Source: Ailurus styani (taxonomy: Eukaryota; Chordata; Mammalia; Carnivora; Ailuridae). Taken from it: 64,000 bases of DNA. A program made the translations under genes and the position numbers. The DNA lies in the NCBI GenBank assembly GCA_002007465.1, contig LNAC01001209.1, forward strand, positions 98,710 through 162,709, read 5' to 3'. The notes below the pieces were generated by a model. The model was not told where the DNA came from. It worked only from the letters and a program-made list of their open reading frames with translations, and did not search any database. Of this stretch, positions 55,299 to 64,000 are shown in pieces. Position 1 is the first letter of the stretch. Every line of letters begins with the position of its first letter.

Positions 55299-56420
55299 TT
55301 TTATTTTTTTTTAGTTTAAATGCATTTTATTTTTAGACAGCCTATGTGACATGCTTTTTTCTTAAAAACAATGCCTCCACTCCAAATAAATCAGGGTCAA
55401 AATAAATGAAGAGCTCAAGATGACATCAGTCCCATTTGTCTAAGACCTGGTATTGTATGGATGAAGAGCAGAGTCAGTTAGAGCAACAGGTGATCCATCC
55501 AAAGTAATGGCCAAATTCATTAACATTTCTCCATTTCTAAACCATTCTTAAAGAAAATCCTATATGGGGTCACACCACCCTCAGGGTAGTCCAACAGAGC
55601 AGCCAGGCCATCTGGATTCATGTTTTCACCAATAAAGAACTGGTAGCTTTTTAAATTAGCAAGGATGTGCTTGATGTGTTCTGCAGCCCCTGTCATAAAG
55701 GGCTTTACTCTTTCTGGCCTCTGTTCTTCAAGTTTGCCTTTGATTGATTTCATGTCATCTTTTCTTAATTTTTTTAATTTTTATTTATTTTTTATTCTTT
55801 GCCCCAGGGGTACAGGTCTGTGAATCATCAGGCTTACACCTTTCACAGCATTCAGTAAAGCACAAACCCTCCCCAATGTCCATATCCCATCCACCCTATC
55901 CCTACCCTCCCACCCCCCAGTAACCCTCAGTTTGTTTTGTGAGATTAGGAGTCTCTTATGGTTTGTCTCCTTCCCCATCCCATCTTGTTTCATTATTTTT
56001 CCCTCCCTACCCCCCACGACCCCCCACCCTGTCATCTTTGAGGTACTTCCCGCAGGCTTCTTTTGTGAAGCTGGTTTCCTCAAGTGATGGTTCATGACAA
56101 TAGCAACACCAGGGATGACTATGCTTTCAGTACCTTCGCCTTCCCAGCAGTCAGCGGAAGTATCTCCACCAACGAGAGAGTCATCAGTGTTACCCTCTGT
56201 TCTGCTGACCATCTTCCCCTCCAACTCCAGGCATAGTGCGTCCGCGATCTCCTGGATCTTGTAGATGTCGGAGAACACCTCATCATGGCTGATGAGGTCC
56301 CGGCAGAAGATCATGACGGCGGCTGGAGACAGACGACGGTGGCAGTACCTTAGCAGGACCCGGGAGCTCTGAGCAAGCGCGGTGCAGCCAGAGCGGCACT
56401 CGGGGTGGGGGTGGGGGGGA
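55299..56420 (-). pseudogene. TPT1: Processed pseudogene of TPT1 (TCTP), frameshifted and split by an L1
   Basis: TPT1 encodes translationally controlled tumour protein, a 172-residue calcium-binding cytosolic protein linked to growth control. This is an intronless minus-strand copy of its mRNA: GC-rich 5' UTR (about 56315-56420), start near 56314 ([19 protein letters not shown]), and C-terminal half at 55520-55753 ([19 protein letters not shown] to the final GLEMEKC). The known 3' UTR and a poly(T) block (55299-55312) follow. A one-base loss near 56080 shifts the frame after 'VMNHHL', and an L1 tail (55763-56029) splits the coding region. Many substitutions; no function expected. Confidence 0.96.
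55763..56029 (-). mobile_element. Young L1 3' tail inserted in the TPT1 pseudogene
   Basis: Minus-strand L1 3' UTR: poly(T), TTTGCCCCAGGGGTACAGG, then the C-rich complement of the G-rich tract, cut off at CCCCCCACGACCCCCCACCC. A perfect 10-bp TSD TGTCATCTTT (55753-55762 and 56030-56039) restores the pseudogene sequence exactly when removed. The long 177-codon frame at 55781-56314 is a chance fusion of pseudogene and L1. Confidence 0.95.
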
Positions 56421-57280
56421 ACAGGCGGAAAAGTGGGGATGGTTTTTTATGCAGCCATAGCTAGCTGATACAATTTCTTTAGCCAAAGTCAAAGTTAATA
56501 TTCAGGGAAAGATGATTCTTGCTTTCATATTGCCTACTATCTTGTTAGGAAAAGAAGATAAACCCATAGCCATAAATAATAATTGATAACTTAGATTATA
56601 TAATTGAGATCATATGATTTCATAAATTTCCACAAAGGAAAGATTAGTCAGAGTTGGAAGGTAGACACAGCATTTACAATTGTAACACAACCTAATATCT
56701 CTGCTGAGGGCACTAGAATTGTTACTTTAACATGTATTAAACAATTCTAGGTTAGATTAGGGATGGGAAAAAATGTGGGAAAAGTGCCATCACTCCCAAA
56801 TCTTGAACCAATGACATGGATTCCAAATCAGTTATGATACTTATGATAGTCTTCCCTGCAGTGCCTGGAAAAAGTCTCAAAATCCTTCTCAAAGCAGTTA
56901 CTGTAGGGAATGACAGCCAATTGATTAGAGTTGGCATATGAGCTCAAATCTGTGTCTTCCTTCATCTTGGCAGAAAATCTATTGAGAGATATTAATTCCT
57001 TCCTTTTAAAAGCTAATATTCTAAAGAAATTTAGTAGCAAAACATTTTATATTAGCCAGAAGTATGGGGAATCATTAATTTTGCTGAAAAGAGGAATATA
57101 TACTCCTTTTATGAAAGAACAAGATGCCTCACCTGGATGGGTTTAATGAATGAATGAATTAGTTAATTAAGAACCTCTGCTTGCTAAACACTGAAGACAA
57201 AAATATAAATAATTCACAATCACTGCCTTTGAGATGCTTAAAGTTTAAAAGCGGTTGAATAAACCCAAGCCAAACAACAA
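56421..57280. other. Unique AT-rich sequence
   Basis: No repeat or gene recognised; frames of 60-71 codons only. Confidence 0.45.
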
Positions 57281-57295
57281 GAAAAATGACTTTAG

Positions 57296-57478
57296 GGGTG
57301 CCTGGGTGGCTCAGTGGGTTAAAGCCTCTGACTTTGGCTCAGGTCATGATCTCAGGATCCTGGGATCAAGCCCCGCATCGGGCTCCCTGCTCAGCGGGGA
57401 GCCTGCTTCCTCCTCTCTCTGCCTGCCTCTCTGCCTACTTGTGATCTCTCTCTGTCAAATAAAAAAAAAAATCTCAAA
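57296..57478 (+). mobile_element. Young CanSINE (mustelid-like type)
   Basis: GGGTGCCTGGGTGGCTCAGTG then GGTTAAAGCCTCTGACTTTG, CT-rich body, CAAATAAAAAAAAAAATCTC tail. Perfect TSD AAAAATGACTTTAG (57282-57295 and 57479-57492). The 151-codon frame at 57255-57710 runs through it and is a repeat artefact. Confidence 0.97.
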
Positions 57479-57492
57479 AAAAATGACTTTAG

Positions 57493-57931
57493 TAAGTGAT
57501 GTGATTATAATAAGACAAGAATACCCAGGGAAGCACTTGACAGGGAAAACAAAGAGTGAGCCTTCTTTGAGCAGTTCGGGGGTTCACAGAATCCATAAGA
57601 CATGTAGGGTGACCTTCCTTGGCAGAAACAACCAAGTGTCCTATACCTACATCTCTGCAAAGGACAGGCTCCACTGCCCAACCCAGCTGTGGTGTGCAGT
57701 TCAGATGTAATAAACCAGCCCTATGAGCAGCACCCTGAGAAAGTCTCAGAAGCCATTTGTGATGAACTGGGGAAGTTGCCTAGCGTTTTCAAACTAGTTA
57801 AAAATAACTCAAGAAATTCTGGCTTCTAAATAAAACTGGACTCTCCTTTGAGGCCACAGTATTTTCCTGCAGTCTTCTTAAATGGAGACATTCATTCACT
57901 CACATAATTTTTTTTTTAAGTTCACCCAATT
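57493..57931. other. Unique sequence
   Basis: Slightly GC-richer unique block with 'gttcagatgtaataaaccag'; might be part of an old retrocopy, but nothing is recognised. Confidence 0.35.
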
Positions 57932-58140
57932 TTTTTTTAAGATTTTATTTATTTTATTTTATTTATTTGACAGAGAGAGCTACAGCAGAGATACAGCGAA
58001 AGACGGAACAGCAGCAGGGGGAGTGGGAGAAGCAGGCTTTCCCCCAGAGCAGGGATCTGATGTGGGGTTCCATCCCAGAACCCCGGGATCATGACCTGAG
58101 CCGAAGGCAGACACTTAACGACTGATCCACCCAGGCGCCC
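57932..58140 (-). mobile_element. CanSINE, minus strand
   Basis: Poly(T), AAGATTTTATTTATTTTATTTTATTTATTTG, GA section, 'gcaggctttcccccagagca' and inverted head GATCCACCCAGGCGCCCC. Imperfect TSD (tcacccaatttt before, tcacctaattct after). Confidence 0.95.
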
Positions 58141-58499
58141 CTCTCACCTAATTCTTATTTTAAGATCAGAGGTGTGGTCTGTCGGATCTTGGGTCATTTT
58201 CACGTCTTCCAAACCACTGCTCCTCTCGCTTCTTTCAAAAAGTCTTATTCCTTTGCATCTCACACAGGACCTGTTCTACCTTCTAGGGCTGCCCTGCATT
58301 GTTATCATTGGCTCGCTCATCCATTAACCATTTAGTTCCTGCCTCAGTGTCTCCCTCCCCAGGCTGAGTCTTGTCACCATCCTGGGAAATGGAACATCTA
58401 ACATACTTTCAATTGCTAAACATCACAATTGGAGGCATGTTTCCCTTTTCTGTTCTTTCATCCTGTTTTCTTCCTAGTCCTATTCTATGTTCTTTTTCG

Positions 58500-59075
58500 A
58501 GCATACCTTTAAACAGCAAGGACAACTATGCTTTCACTTTTCCTGCTTAAAAGCCTTCTATAGTTTCCATTGCTCTTGGTAATTAACCCCAACTTCTTGA
58601 GTCATCTGTCCATGATTTGATTTAGCTCCCTCTCTCTAAAGCACCATACACGCTTACCTTAGCTGCTCTACCTGCACTACACTGATTAATTACTCAAATG
58701 TGCTATACTTTCCCATCTCAGGGCATTTGAACATGTGCTGTTCTCTTCCTGGAGTTCTAATACCCCTTTCTTTGTCCACTGCCTCGAGCCAGCTTCGACC
58801 TTAACATCACTGCCCTTAGAGAGCCTGTACTAATCCACTAGATAAAGGAGACTGCCCTTTCAACATTTCTAAATTCTTTCTTACGTATTTAACTTCGTAG
58901 TATTTATCAGACTTTCCTATAATTAATTGCTTAATTGGGTCTCATTTCTACTAGACTTTGAGTTCACGCAGTAGTGATCACAGATGTCTTATTCATCCCT
59001 GTGTCTTCAGTACTTCGCGTAATACCCGGAACACAATGAAACAAATGAATATTAATCAAATAAATGGTTAACGCT
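58500..59075 (+). repeat. L2 LINE 3' end, long copy
   Basis: A long L2 tail: 'gcttaaaagccttctatagt', 'gctgttctcttcctggagtt', 'gtgctatactttcccatctc', 'ttgagttcacgcagtagtga', 'ttattcatccctgtgtcttc', 'acccggaacacaatgaaaca' and 'tgaatattaatcaaataaat'. Non-coding and very old. Confidence 0.75.
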
Positions 59076-59479
59076 ATTCTAGCCTTGCTTAGTCGCCTTG
59101 CAACAGAGCCGGTGCCTCTGTACCTTCTCGGCAGGTTGGGAGGATTTGCTGTGAGTCATCGGATCTACAGGGAATGCCAGCAGTGAAGAAGTTAGGAGGA
59201 TAATTTGAGGATAAGTAGTTGAGGGACTTGAGTCCTGCAGTAGCTGCCTTGGGCAATGAAGGCGATACCCCTCAGGGCACACCTTTTCTGAAGTGCTTTC
59301 ACCTGCATGCCCTCTTCTCAATTTATCGTTGACTTCCTAGCCAGGTAAGTAAGGCTAGCTAGCAATTGCTTCTGCTAAAATGTCTCTGACTCCCTGGCAT
59401 CCAGACACAGGGTATCATCTGCAATTATGCTGGCAACTAAATGGCAACAATTGAGAGAAGATTTGATGTAAATAGAACA
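59076..59479. other. Unique sequence
   Basis: Nothing recognised; an 80-codon minus frame is not supported. Confidence 0.4.
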
Positions 59480-59905
59480 AAGAAACTCTGATCTTTACCG
59501 ACGCCGCACATCCTATTGCAGTTAAAATGAAAGCATTCATTACTATTAACCTCAAAATCGATGGGAGAAATTCATATTGAAAGGGGAAGGTTAGACTTTG
59601 ATGGGCCGCTAGTGTCACCCACAAACACCTTTGGGATAATAGACCATACAACATGATGACTAAAGCAGCATCAACATGTAGATCTCCTTTTTTCAAGAGC
59701 CAGGCAACAAAGAACTTCCTGCATAATTCGGCTTTCCAGTGAAAGGTGTAGTATTTTGACATCTAGATGCATGCATGGAGAAATGCTTGCAACATCTGAT
59801 TTTTTTTTTAATAAAGTCAATCCAGAAAAAAATGACATTCAACCATAATGACTCCATTAAGTCTGTCTGTAGATAAATAGAAGAAAATGACCTTGAGGAC
59901 AGAAC
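59480..59905. promoter_or_regulatory. Candidate conserved noncoding block
   Basis: Repeat-free, with 'ttcattactattaacctcaa', 'agactttgatgggccgctag' (TCF/LEF-like core CTTTGATG), 'gcatgcatggagaaatgctt' and 'aataatgactccattaag'-like words. A 115-codon minus frame (59415-59762) overlaps but lacks a recognisable domain. Composition alone suggests possible constraint. Confidence 0.2.
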
Positions 59906-60935
59906 GCACTGAATCACATAACAAAAGGCATGATTTAAGTAGCTTTTTTGTAAGGAATGTTGTGTTTTATATTAAAAAGACAAATAGATATTTGGTATAT
60001 CAGTATGAATTTTTTTCCCCATTGTCACATATTTGGCTCTAGTTACCAACAGTTGCAGAGGAAGAACTGGCAATATACAGATTACATTGATAGGACACTT
60101 AAATAGGCATCTTCGATGTTATCAAGATTAGTTTGCCATGAAGCATATTCATGATTTGTGTAACTGCTGTTCCCACCAGGATTATGAACCCTATGTAGCA
60201 TACTTGGCCTCAGCAAAATGAAGGATCCCTTCAGCTACCTTTCAAACATTCCTAAATAGATTTTTCTTTTTGTTTGGTGATGGATTTCCCACCAATACAA
60301 TTATGAATTAAAAGACCAATGAATGACGCAAAACTGTATGTGGGAGAGAGAGAGTGGGGGAGGAAGAGGGAGGGAGTCGGGGGGCACTGCAAGAGAGAGA
60401 GAGAGAGAGAGAGACATTGTTCTGACAAAGCTCTAACACCCTGACACTCAATGACTTTCCACAGTGGGTTTCCTTATCCCATGGCCTTCTTGAATGAGCC
60501 CTATTTTGATACATTTCTTTGAAGATTCCCTTTAACAAATCTCCCTGTTTGTTTGTTCTCAATTCCAACCAGCACAAAGATCTGTCTTCTGAACCACACA
60601 TCAGCCATCTACAATGAGGAAGTAGGTCTCTTTCATGCCAACTTATCTCTAAATGAGGTTGTGGAATCCCCTTCCTTATCAATAATAGACTGGAGAGTTT
60701 ATTATGAGCACATATTCTTAGGTCTTAGCCAAGTCTTATATAACAATCCCTGGGGATGCATCCCAGGAATGTGCATTTTAGATAATCTCCCTGTGTGATT
60801 CTGACGTTTGACAGGGCTGTAATTTGGTAATAACAGTGTTGATATAGGTTGGGCCTTAGCTGAGGCTGCATCTGTCACCTGGGAAAGAGCTAGATTAACT
60901 CATAAATGAGGCTTAAATTGAAAATATAATAACAG
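59906..60935. other. Unique sequence with (GA)n
   Basis: GA-rich/(GA)n tract at about 60343-60414. A MER5A-like phrase ('caatccctggggatgcatcc', 'caggaatgtgcattttagat') lies at about 60735-60800 and is too short to be sure. Confidence 0.4.
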
Positions 60936-60939
60936 TGGC

Positions 60940-61135
60940 TAACAACATTTATTGAGTTTTAACATATTCCAGACACTGCTAAATATACATTTTTTTTTCA
61001 TTTGTTCTTTACAACATGACTAATGAGATAGGTGTGATTATCATCCCCACTTGATAAATGAGAATACTTTCAGGGTTGAAGATGTTAAATAATTTGGGTA
61101 AAGTCACACAACTAATGAAAGCTAACTCCCAAAAC
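60940..61135 (-). repeat. MIR, reverse orientation
   Basis: 'ggctaacaacatttattgag', 'tattccagacactgctaaat', 'gataggtgtgattatcatcc', 'ccacttgataaatgagaata', 'gtaaagtcacacaactaatg' follow the reverse complement of MIR. Confidence 0.8.
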
Positions 61136-61489
61136 TTTTTTTTTAATGTAACTGTTTCACTGTACTGTCTCCCAGAAAGAAGTAAGTAAAGATTTGGTAT
61201 CTTAGCTCCATTTCTTCTATTTCCATCTCAAAGTCTTGTACAGACCAATTCAGGATTATATGATCCCAGTACTTGTTAAATTATATAGAAAAAAACCCAC
61301 AAGATTGACACAGCCTCTCAAAGAGAATTGTAATCTACCAACTTTTCCAGATTCCTCTTGACTTTAGGTCTGATTCTTAAATGGTCTAAAGAAAATACTA
61401 TAGACCAAAATTTTCTTGTTTAAAAATATCTCCTGTATCTGTAAGAGTATACTTCCCATTTTTTGCCTTTACAATATTTCCTTTTGACA

Positions 61490-62850
61490 ATCATTTATAG
61501 AAAGTATCCCTGTACCCGTAGTGAATGTCCACTATGCACCAGGCACTATGGTGATGTTAAGAATAGTGAGGGTCAAAAGTTTTAGTACACATACACAAAT
61601 AAATAAACACTTCCATATGATCCTAAGTACTAACAAGAGAATACATGCAAGGCTGAGTTAAAAACAACAACAACAAACTTGGAGGGGCCAATTTTAATTA
61701 AGATGATCCAGGAATTCTTCTTTGATGAGGTGACATTTACTCTGAGACCCATGGAAAGTAAAACAGGAGGCAATCATCCCATAGAGGAAGAACAACAAAT
61801 TCAAAGGTTCTGAGATGACAAAGAACTTGCATGCCAGAAGACCTTAAAAAGAGGTGGGGATTACATTTAGCGATAATGGGGATAGTGGTTTAGTGGTTTA
61901 GTTCTGAGACAGTATCATACAGGAATGGATAGAGAAATTGGGTTTTCTTTTGAATTGAAAGAAGAGCCTCTGAGGGTTTTGGTTCAGGAGAACAAAATTA
62001 TTTAATTTATCCCTTAAGAGGATCTCTTGCTAATATGTGGAGCAGAGATGGAAGGGAGTGATAATCACTGGAAGGCAGTCAGTGGTCTCTTGCAGTAGTT
62101 CAGATAAGAGATGATGACGGTCTGACAAAAGGGATGATTTTAGAAACGGAGGAAGTGGATGACTCTGAAATATAATTTATACATATAATGAACAGGAAAT
62201 GAAAATGGGTTGAATAGAGGGCAAAGGGAGAGAAAAGAATCAGGGATGACTCCTTAGTTCCTTAACGTAGCACCCTTGAAAATGCTTAGATGGAACATTT
62301 AAAAATAGAGGATATTTCTGGGGAAAAGGTAAGAAGGATGCAAAAACAAGACTGATTATAATAAAATTTAATAAAATTTGAGCTGAATAGGAGAAAATCA
62401 AGTGCAGATGGCCATTGGATATGCATTCTTGAAACACAAAAGAGAATTCTATAATAGAAATATAAATTTGAGAACAGTCAATATGAATATGCTATTTTAG
62501 TCCATAGATGTGAATGGGATCAACTGGACACAGAGAAAGATTTAGGATGGAGCCCTGAGGGGGTCCTGGATTTAGAGGTCAGATTAAAGAAGCCAAGATA
62601 TCAAAGAAATTTGAGAAAGAATGACACTTGTGGTAAGAAAAAAAAATAGAGGATGTTGTCATTAGAAGAAACAAAATGTGGTCAAGTATATTGAATGCAG
62701 GTCAAGTAAAATCAAGACAAATAATTTGTATAGTTGATTTAGCACTACGATTATCACCAATGACCTTGACTAAGCAGTTTCAGTGAAGTGAGAGAGAGTA
62801 AAAACAGATTACAGATGGCCAAGGAGTAATGCAAACAAAGCATGGTTTCA
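61490..62850 (+). repeat. Ancient mammalian interspersed repeat block, longest copy (family not named)
   Basis: Ordered phrases 'gatgaggtgacatttactct', 'gagcctctgagggttttggt', 'ggtctcttgcagtagttcag', 'ataagagatgatgacggtct', 'gaatcagggatgactcctta', 'tttaggatggagccctgagg' and 'ccaatgaccttgactaagca' follow the layout of a long old repeat that I know by pattern but not by name. Related blocks lie at 1.31-1.54 and 28.0-29.25 kb. Short frames only. Confidence 0.5.
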
Positions 62851-63331
62851 GAAAACTCTAGCATAATCCAAGTCCACAAATTTCAGTTACATCAAATAGG
62901 GAGTGCTGTTATTTCACAGGTGAATGAGATGTGACCTGTGCAAGTATCACAGTTGGTAGTTGCAACATTACTGGTAATTTCAATCATCCAGCTATGTGAG
63001 TCCCATTTGTCCAAGTCCTGGCTGCAGTTTGCCACCACATAGCAGTTGTCCAGTCTTGTGCAAATATAGACCAGGATGACTCTGAATCCTATGGCTGTCT
63101 GGGGCTCCCAGGATTCTGCTGTCCTTGTGCTGTTGCCTGACATCACACTAACTGAAATTGCACTGGGAGAACACTGGGGCTTGGTGCCCACTCTCCATCA
63201 TCTTAGTTCAAATCTTGTGATTTCTCAGCTTGGGCACTCTTCCCATTCTCCATTTCAACATAAAGAAGGTTAACTCACCCCCTCTTGTAACTGTTGGTTG
63301 GTCAAAGAACATGAAGTTGTTAACTGCTTCA
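62851..63331. other. Unique sequence with a 99-codon minus frame
   Basis: The minus frame at 62892-63191 (start MGTKPQCSPSAISVSV, cysteine-containing C-terminal half) has no recognised domain or hydrophobic signal. It may be part of a decayed retrocopy or chance. The insertion point of the L1 at 63332 is immediately to the right. Confidence 0.3.
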
Positions 63332-64000
63332 GGAGGGAGCAGCAAGATGGTGGAGGAGTAGGAGACCGATTATCATCAGGTCCCAGAAATTCACCCAGAT
63401 AGCTACCAAACTATTCTGAACACCTACAAATTCCACCAGAGATCGAAGAGAAGAAGAGCAGCAATTCTTGGAACAGAAAATTGACCACTTTCTGGAAAGT
63501 ACGATGTGCGAAGTGAATCTGAGGCAATGGGAAGATAGACCCGGGGGGGAGGTGCCGGCAGCCGGCAAGGGAGCGAGCAGCGGAGCACAGACTCGGAACT
63601 GTTAGAAGTCGGCTCCACTGAGGGACGTCACCCCAGAGACCAAGCGGGGGGTGAAACCCCTGCAGGGACAGTGTGGTCTCAGGACCCACGGGGACACAAA
63701 AAGACCAGGGGTGTCTGAGCGTGACCGAGCTCCCAGGTCTCAGAGAGAAGCTGGTGGGAGAGACGGAGCTGAGCTGAGGTGTCTCTCAGCTCGGGGTTAC
63801 CTTGGGCTGTGATCTGAAGCACAGCCGGGCCACTGATCTGTGAGCGGGGACCCCACGGGCGGCAGACCTGGAGAGACTCACCTTCCTCCTCTGGGAGCAG
63901 CGGCACGGGAGCGGCTGCAGGAAGTTGCTGGGCTTGGAGATTCTAAACGGGGCCACGCCAGAGACAGAGACACTCGGTCACAGGCCGGGTGAGCTCGGAG
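63332..64000 (+). mobile_element. L1 5' UTR start; element runs off the right edge
   Basis: Begins GGAGGGAGCAGCAAGATGG with a YY1-like AAGATGG core and continues as a GC-rich, CpG-bearing 5' UTR ('ctgagggacgtcaccccaga', 'gagctgaggtgtctctcagc'). This is the internal promoter region of a carnivoran L1, which normally drives transcription of the two L1 proteins. Because the 5' end is present, the element may be full length, but ORF1 and ORF2 lie outside the window. The minus frames of 64-92 codons over it are artefacts. Confidence 0.88.

Noticed and set aside
55781..56314. 177-codon chimeric protein
   Set aside because: It is a chance join of TPT1 pseudogene N-terminal sequence with an L1 3' UTR after a frameshift; no gene structure.
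57255..57710. 151-codon frame on the plus strand
   Set aside because: It runs through a young CanSINE; the same residues (GAWVAQWVKASDFGSGHDL-type) recur in other SINE frames.

Overview
This is a mammalian nuclear window from a carnivoran, most likely a mustelid (mink, ferret, marten or otter group). The main evidence is about twenty tRNA-derived CanSINE copies (GGGCGCCTGGGTGGCTCAG heads, CT-rich bodies, AATAAATAAAATCTTT tails). The youngest have the 'GTGGGTTAAAGCCTCTGCC' form that I associate with mustelids. L1 copies with carnivoran 3' ends support this. The sequence is AT-rich and I see no convincing intact protein-coding gene, no exon chain, no tRNA or rRNA gene and no CRISPR. It reads as intergenic or deep intronic DNA, and what can be annotated is mostly its history of insertions.

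Layout. 1-9 kb: CanSINEs, diverged old repeat, TA/TG microsatellites, and one small CpG-dense patch near 7.64-7.80 kb with an NRF1-like palindrome next to an ETS-like core. 9-20 kb: mostly single-copy sequence with a 151-codon open frame at 10.3 kb, two old LTRs (13.3 kb plus, 17.1 kb minus), a MER/hAT relic, an L2 tail, and short carnivoran L1 tails near 18.5-18.9 kb. 20-38 kb is L1-dense: a truncated young L1 with a perfect target-site duplication (TSD) at 21.2-22.0 kb, a tiny 5'-inverted L1 at 26.6 kb, a 1.6 kb young L1 at 29.3-30.9 kb with a 366-codon open stretch of ORF2, an older 5'-inverted L1 at 31.8-34.2 kb that carries a separate polyadenylated GC-rich insert, and further old L1 pieces at 35.4-37.7 kb with a 139-bp young L1 tail nested inside. 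38-55 kb: an LTR-like block, many CanSINEs, and several MIRs. 55.3-56.4 kb: a processed pseudogene of TPT1 (translationally controlled tumour protein), frameshifted and split by a young L1 tail. 57-63 kb: CanSINEs, a long L2 tail, a MIR, and a diverged old repeat. 63.33 kb to the right edge: the start of an L1 5' UTR, so a possibly full-length L1 runs out of the window.

Four single-N positions (32540, 33045, 33308, 44457) are each flanked by two near-identical copies of the same sequence, differing by a SNP or a small indel. These are best read as unmerged haplotype or contig ends, not real tandem duplications.

I did not find a convincing novel biological system. The items most worth a second look are the unidentified retrocopy inside the old L1 (33.0-33.3 kb), the CpG/NRF1/ETS patch (7.7 kb), the 151-codon frame (10.3 kb), three blocks that look like conserved noncoding DNA, and the L1 that begins at the right edge. 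All repeat family names come from recognising consensus features by eye, and edges are approximate unless a TSD is given.
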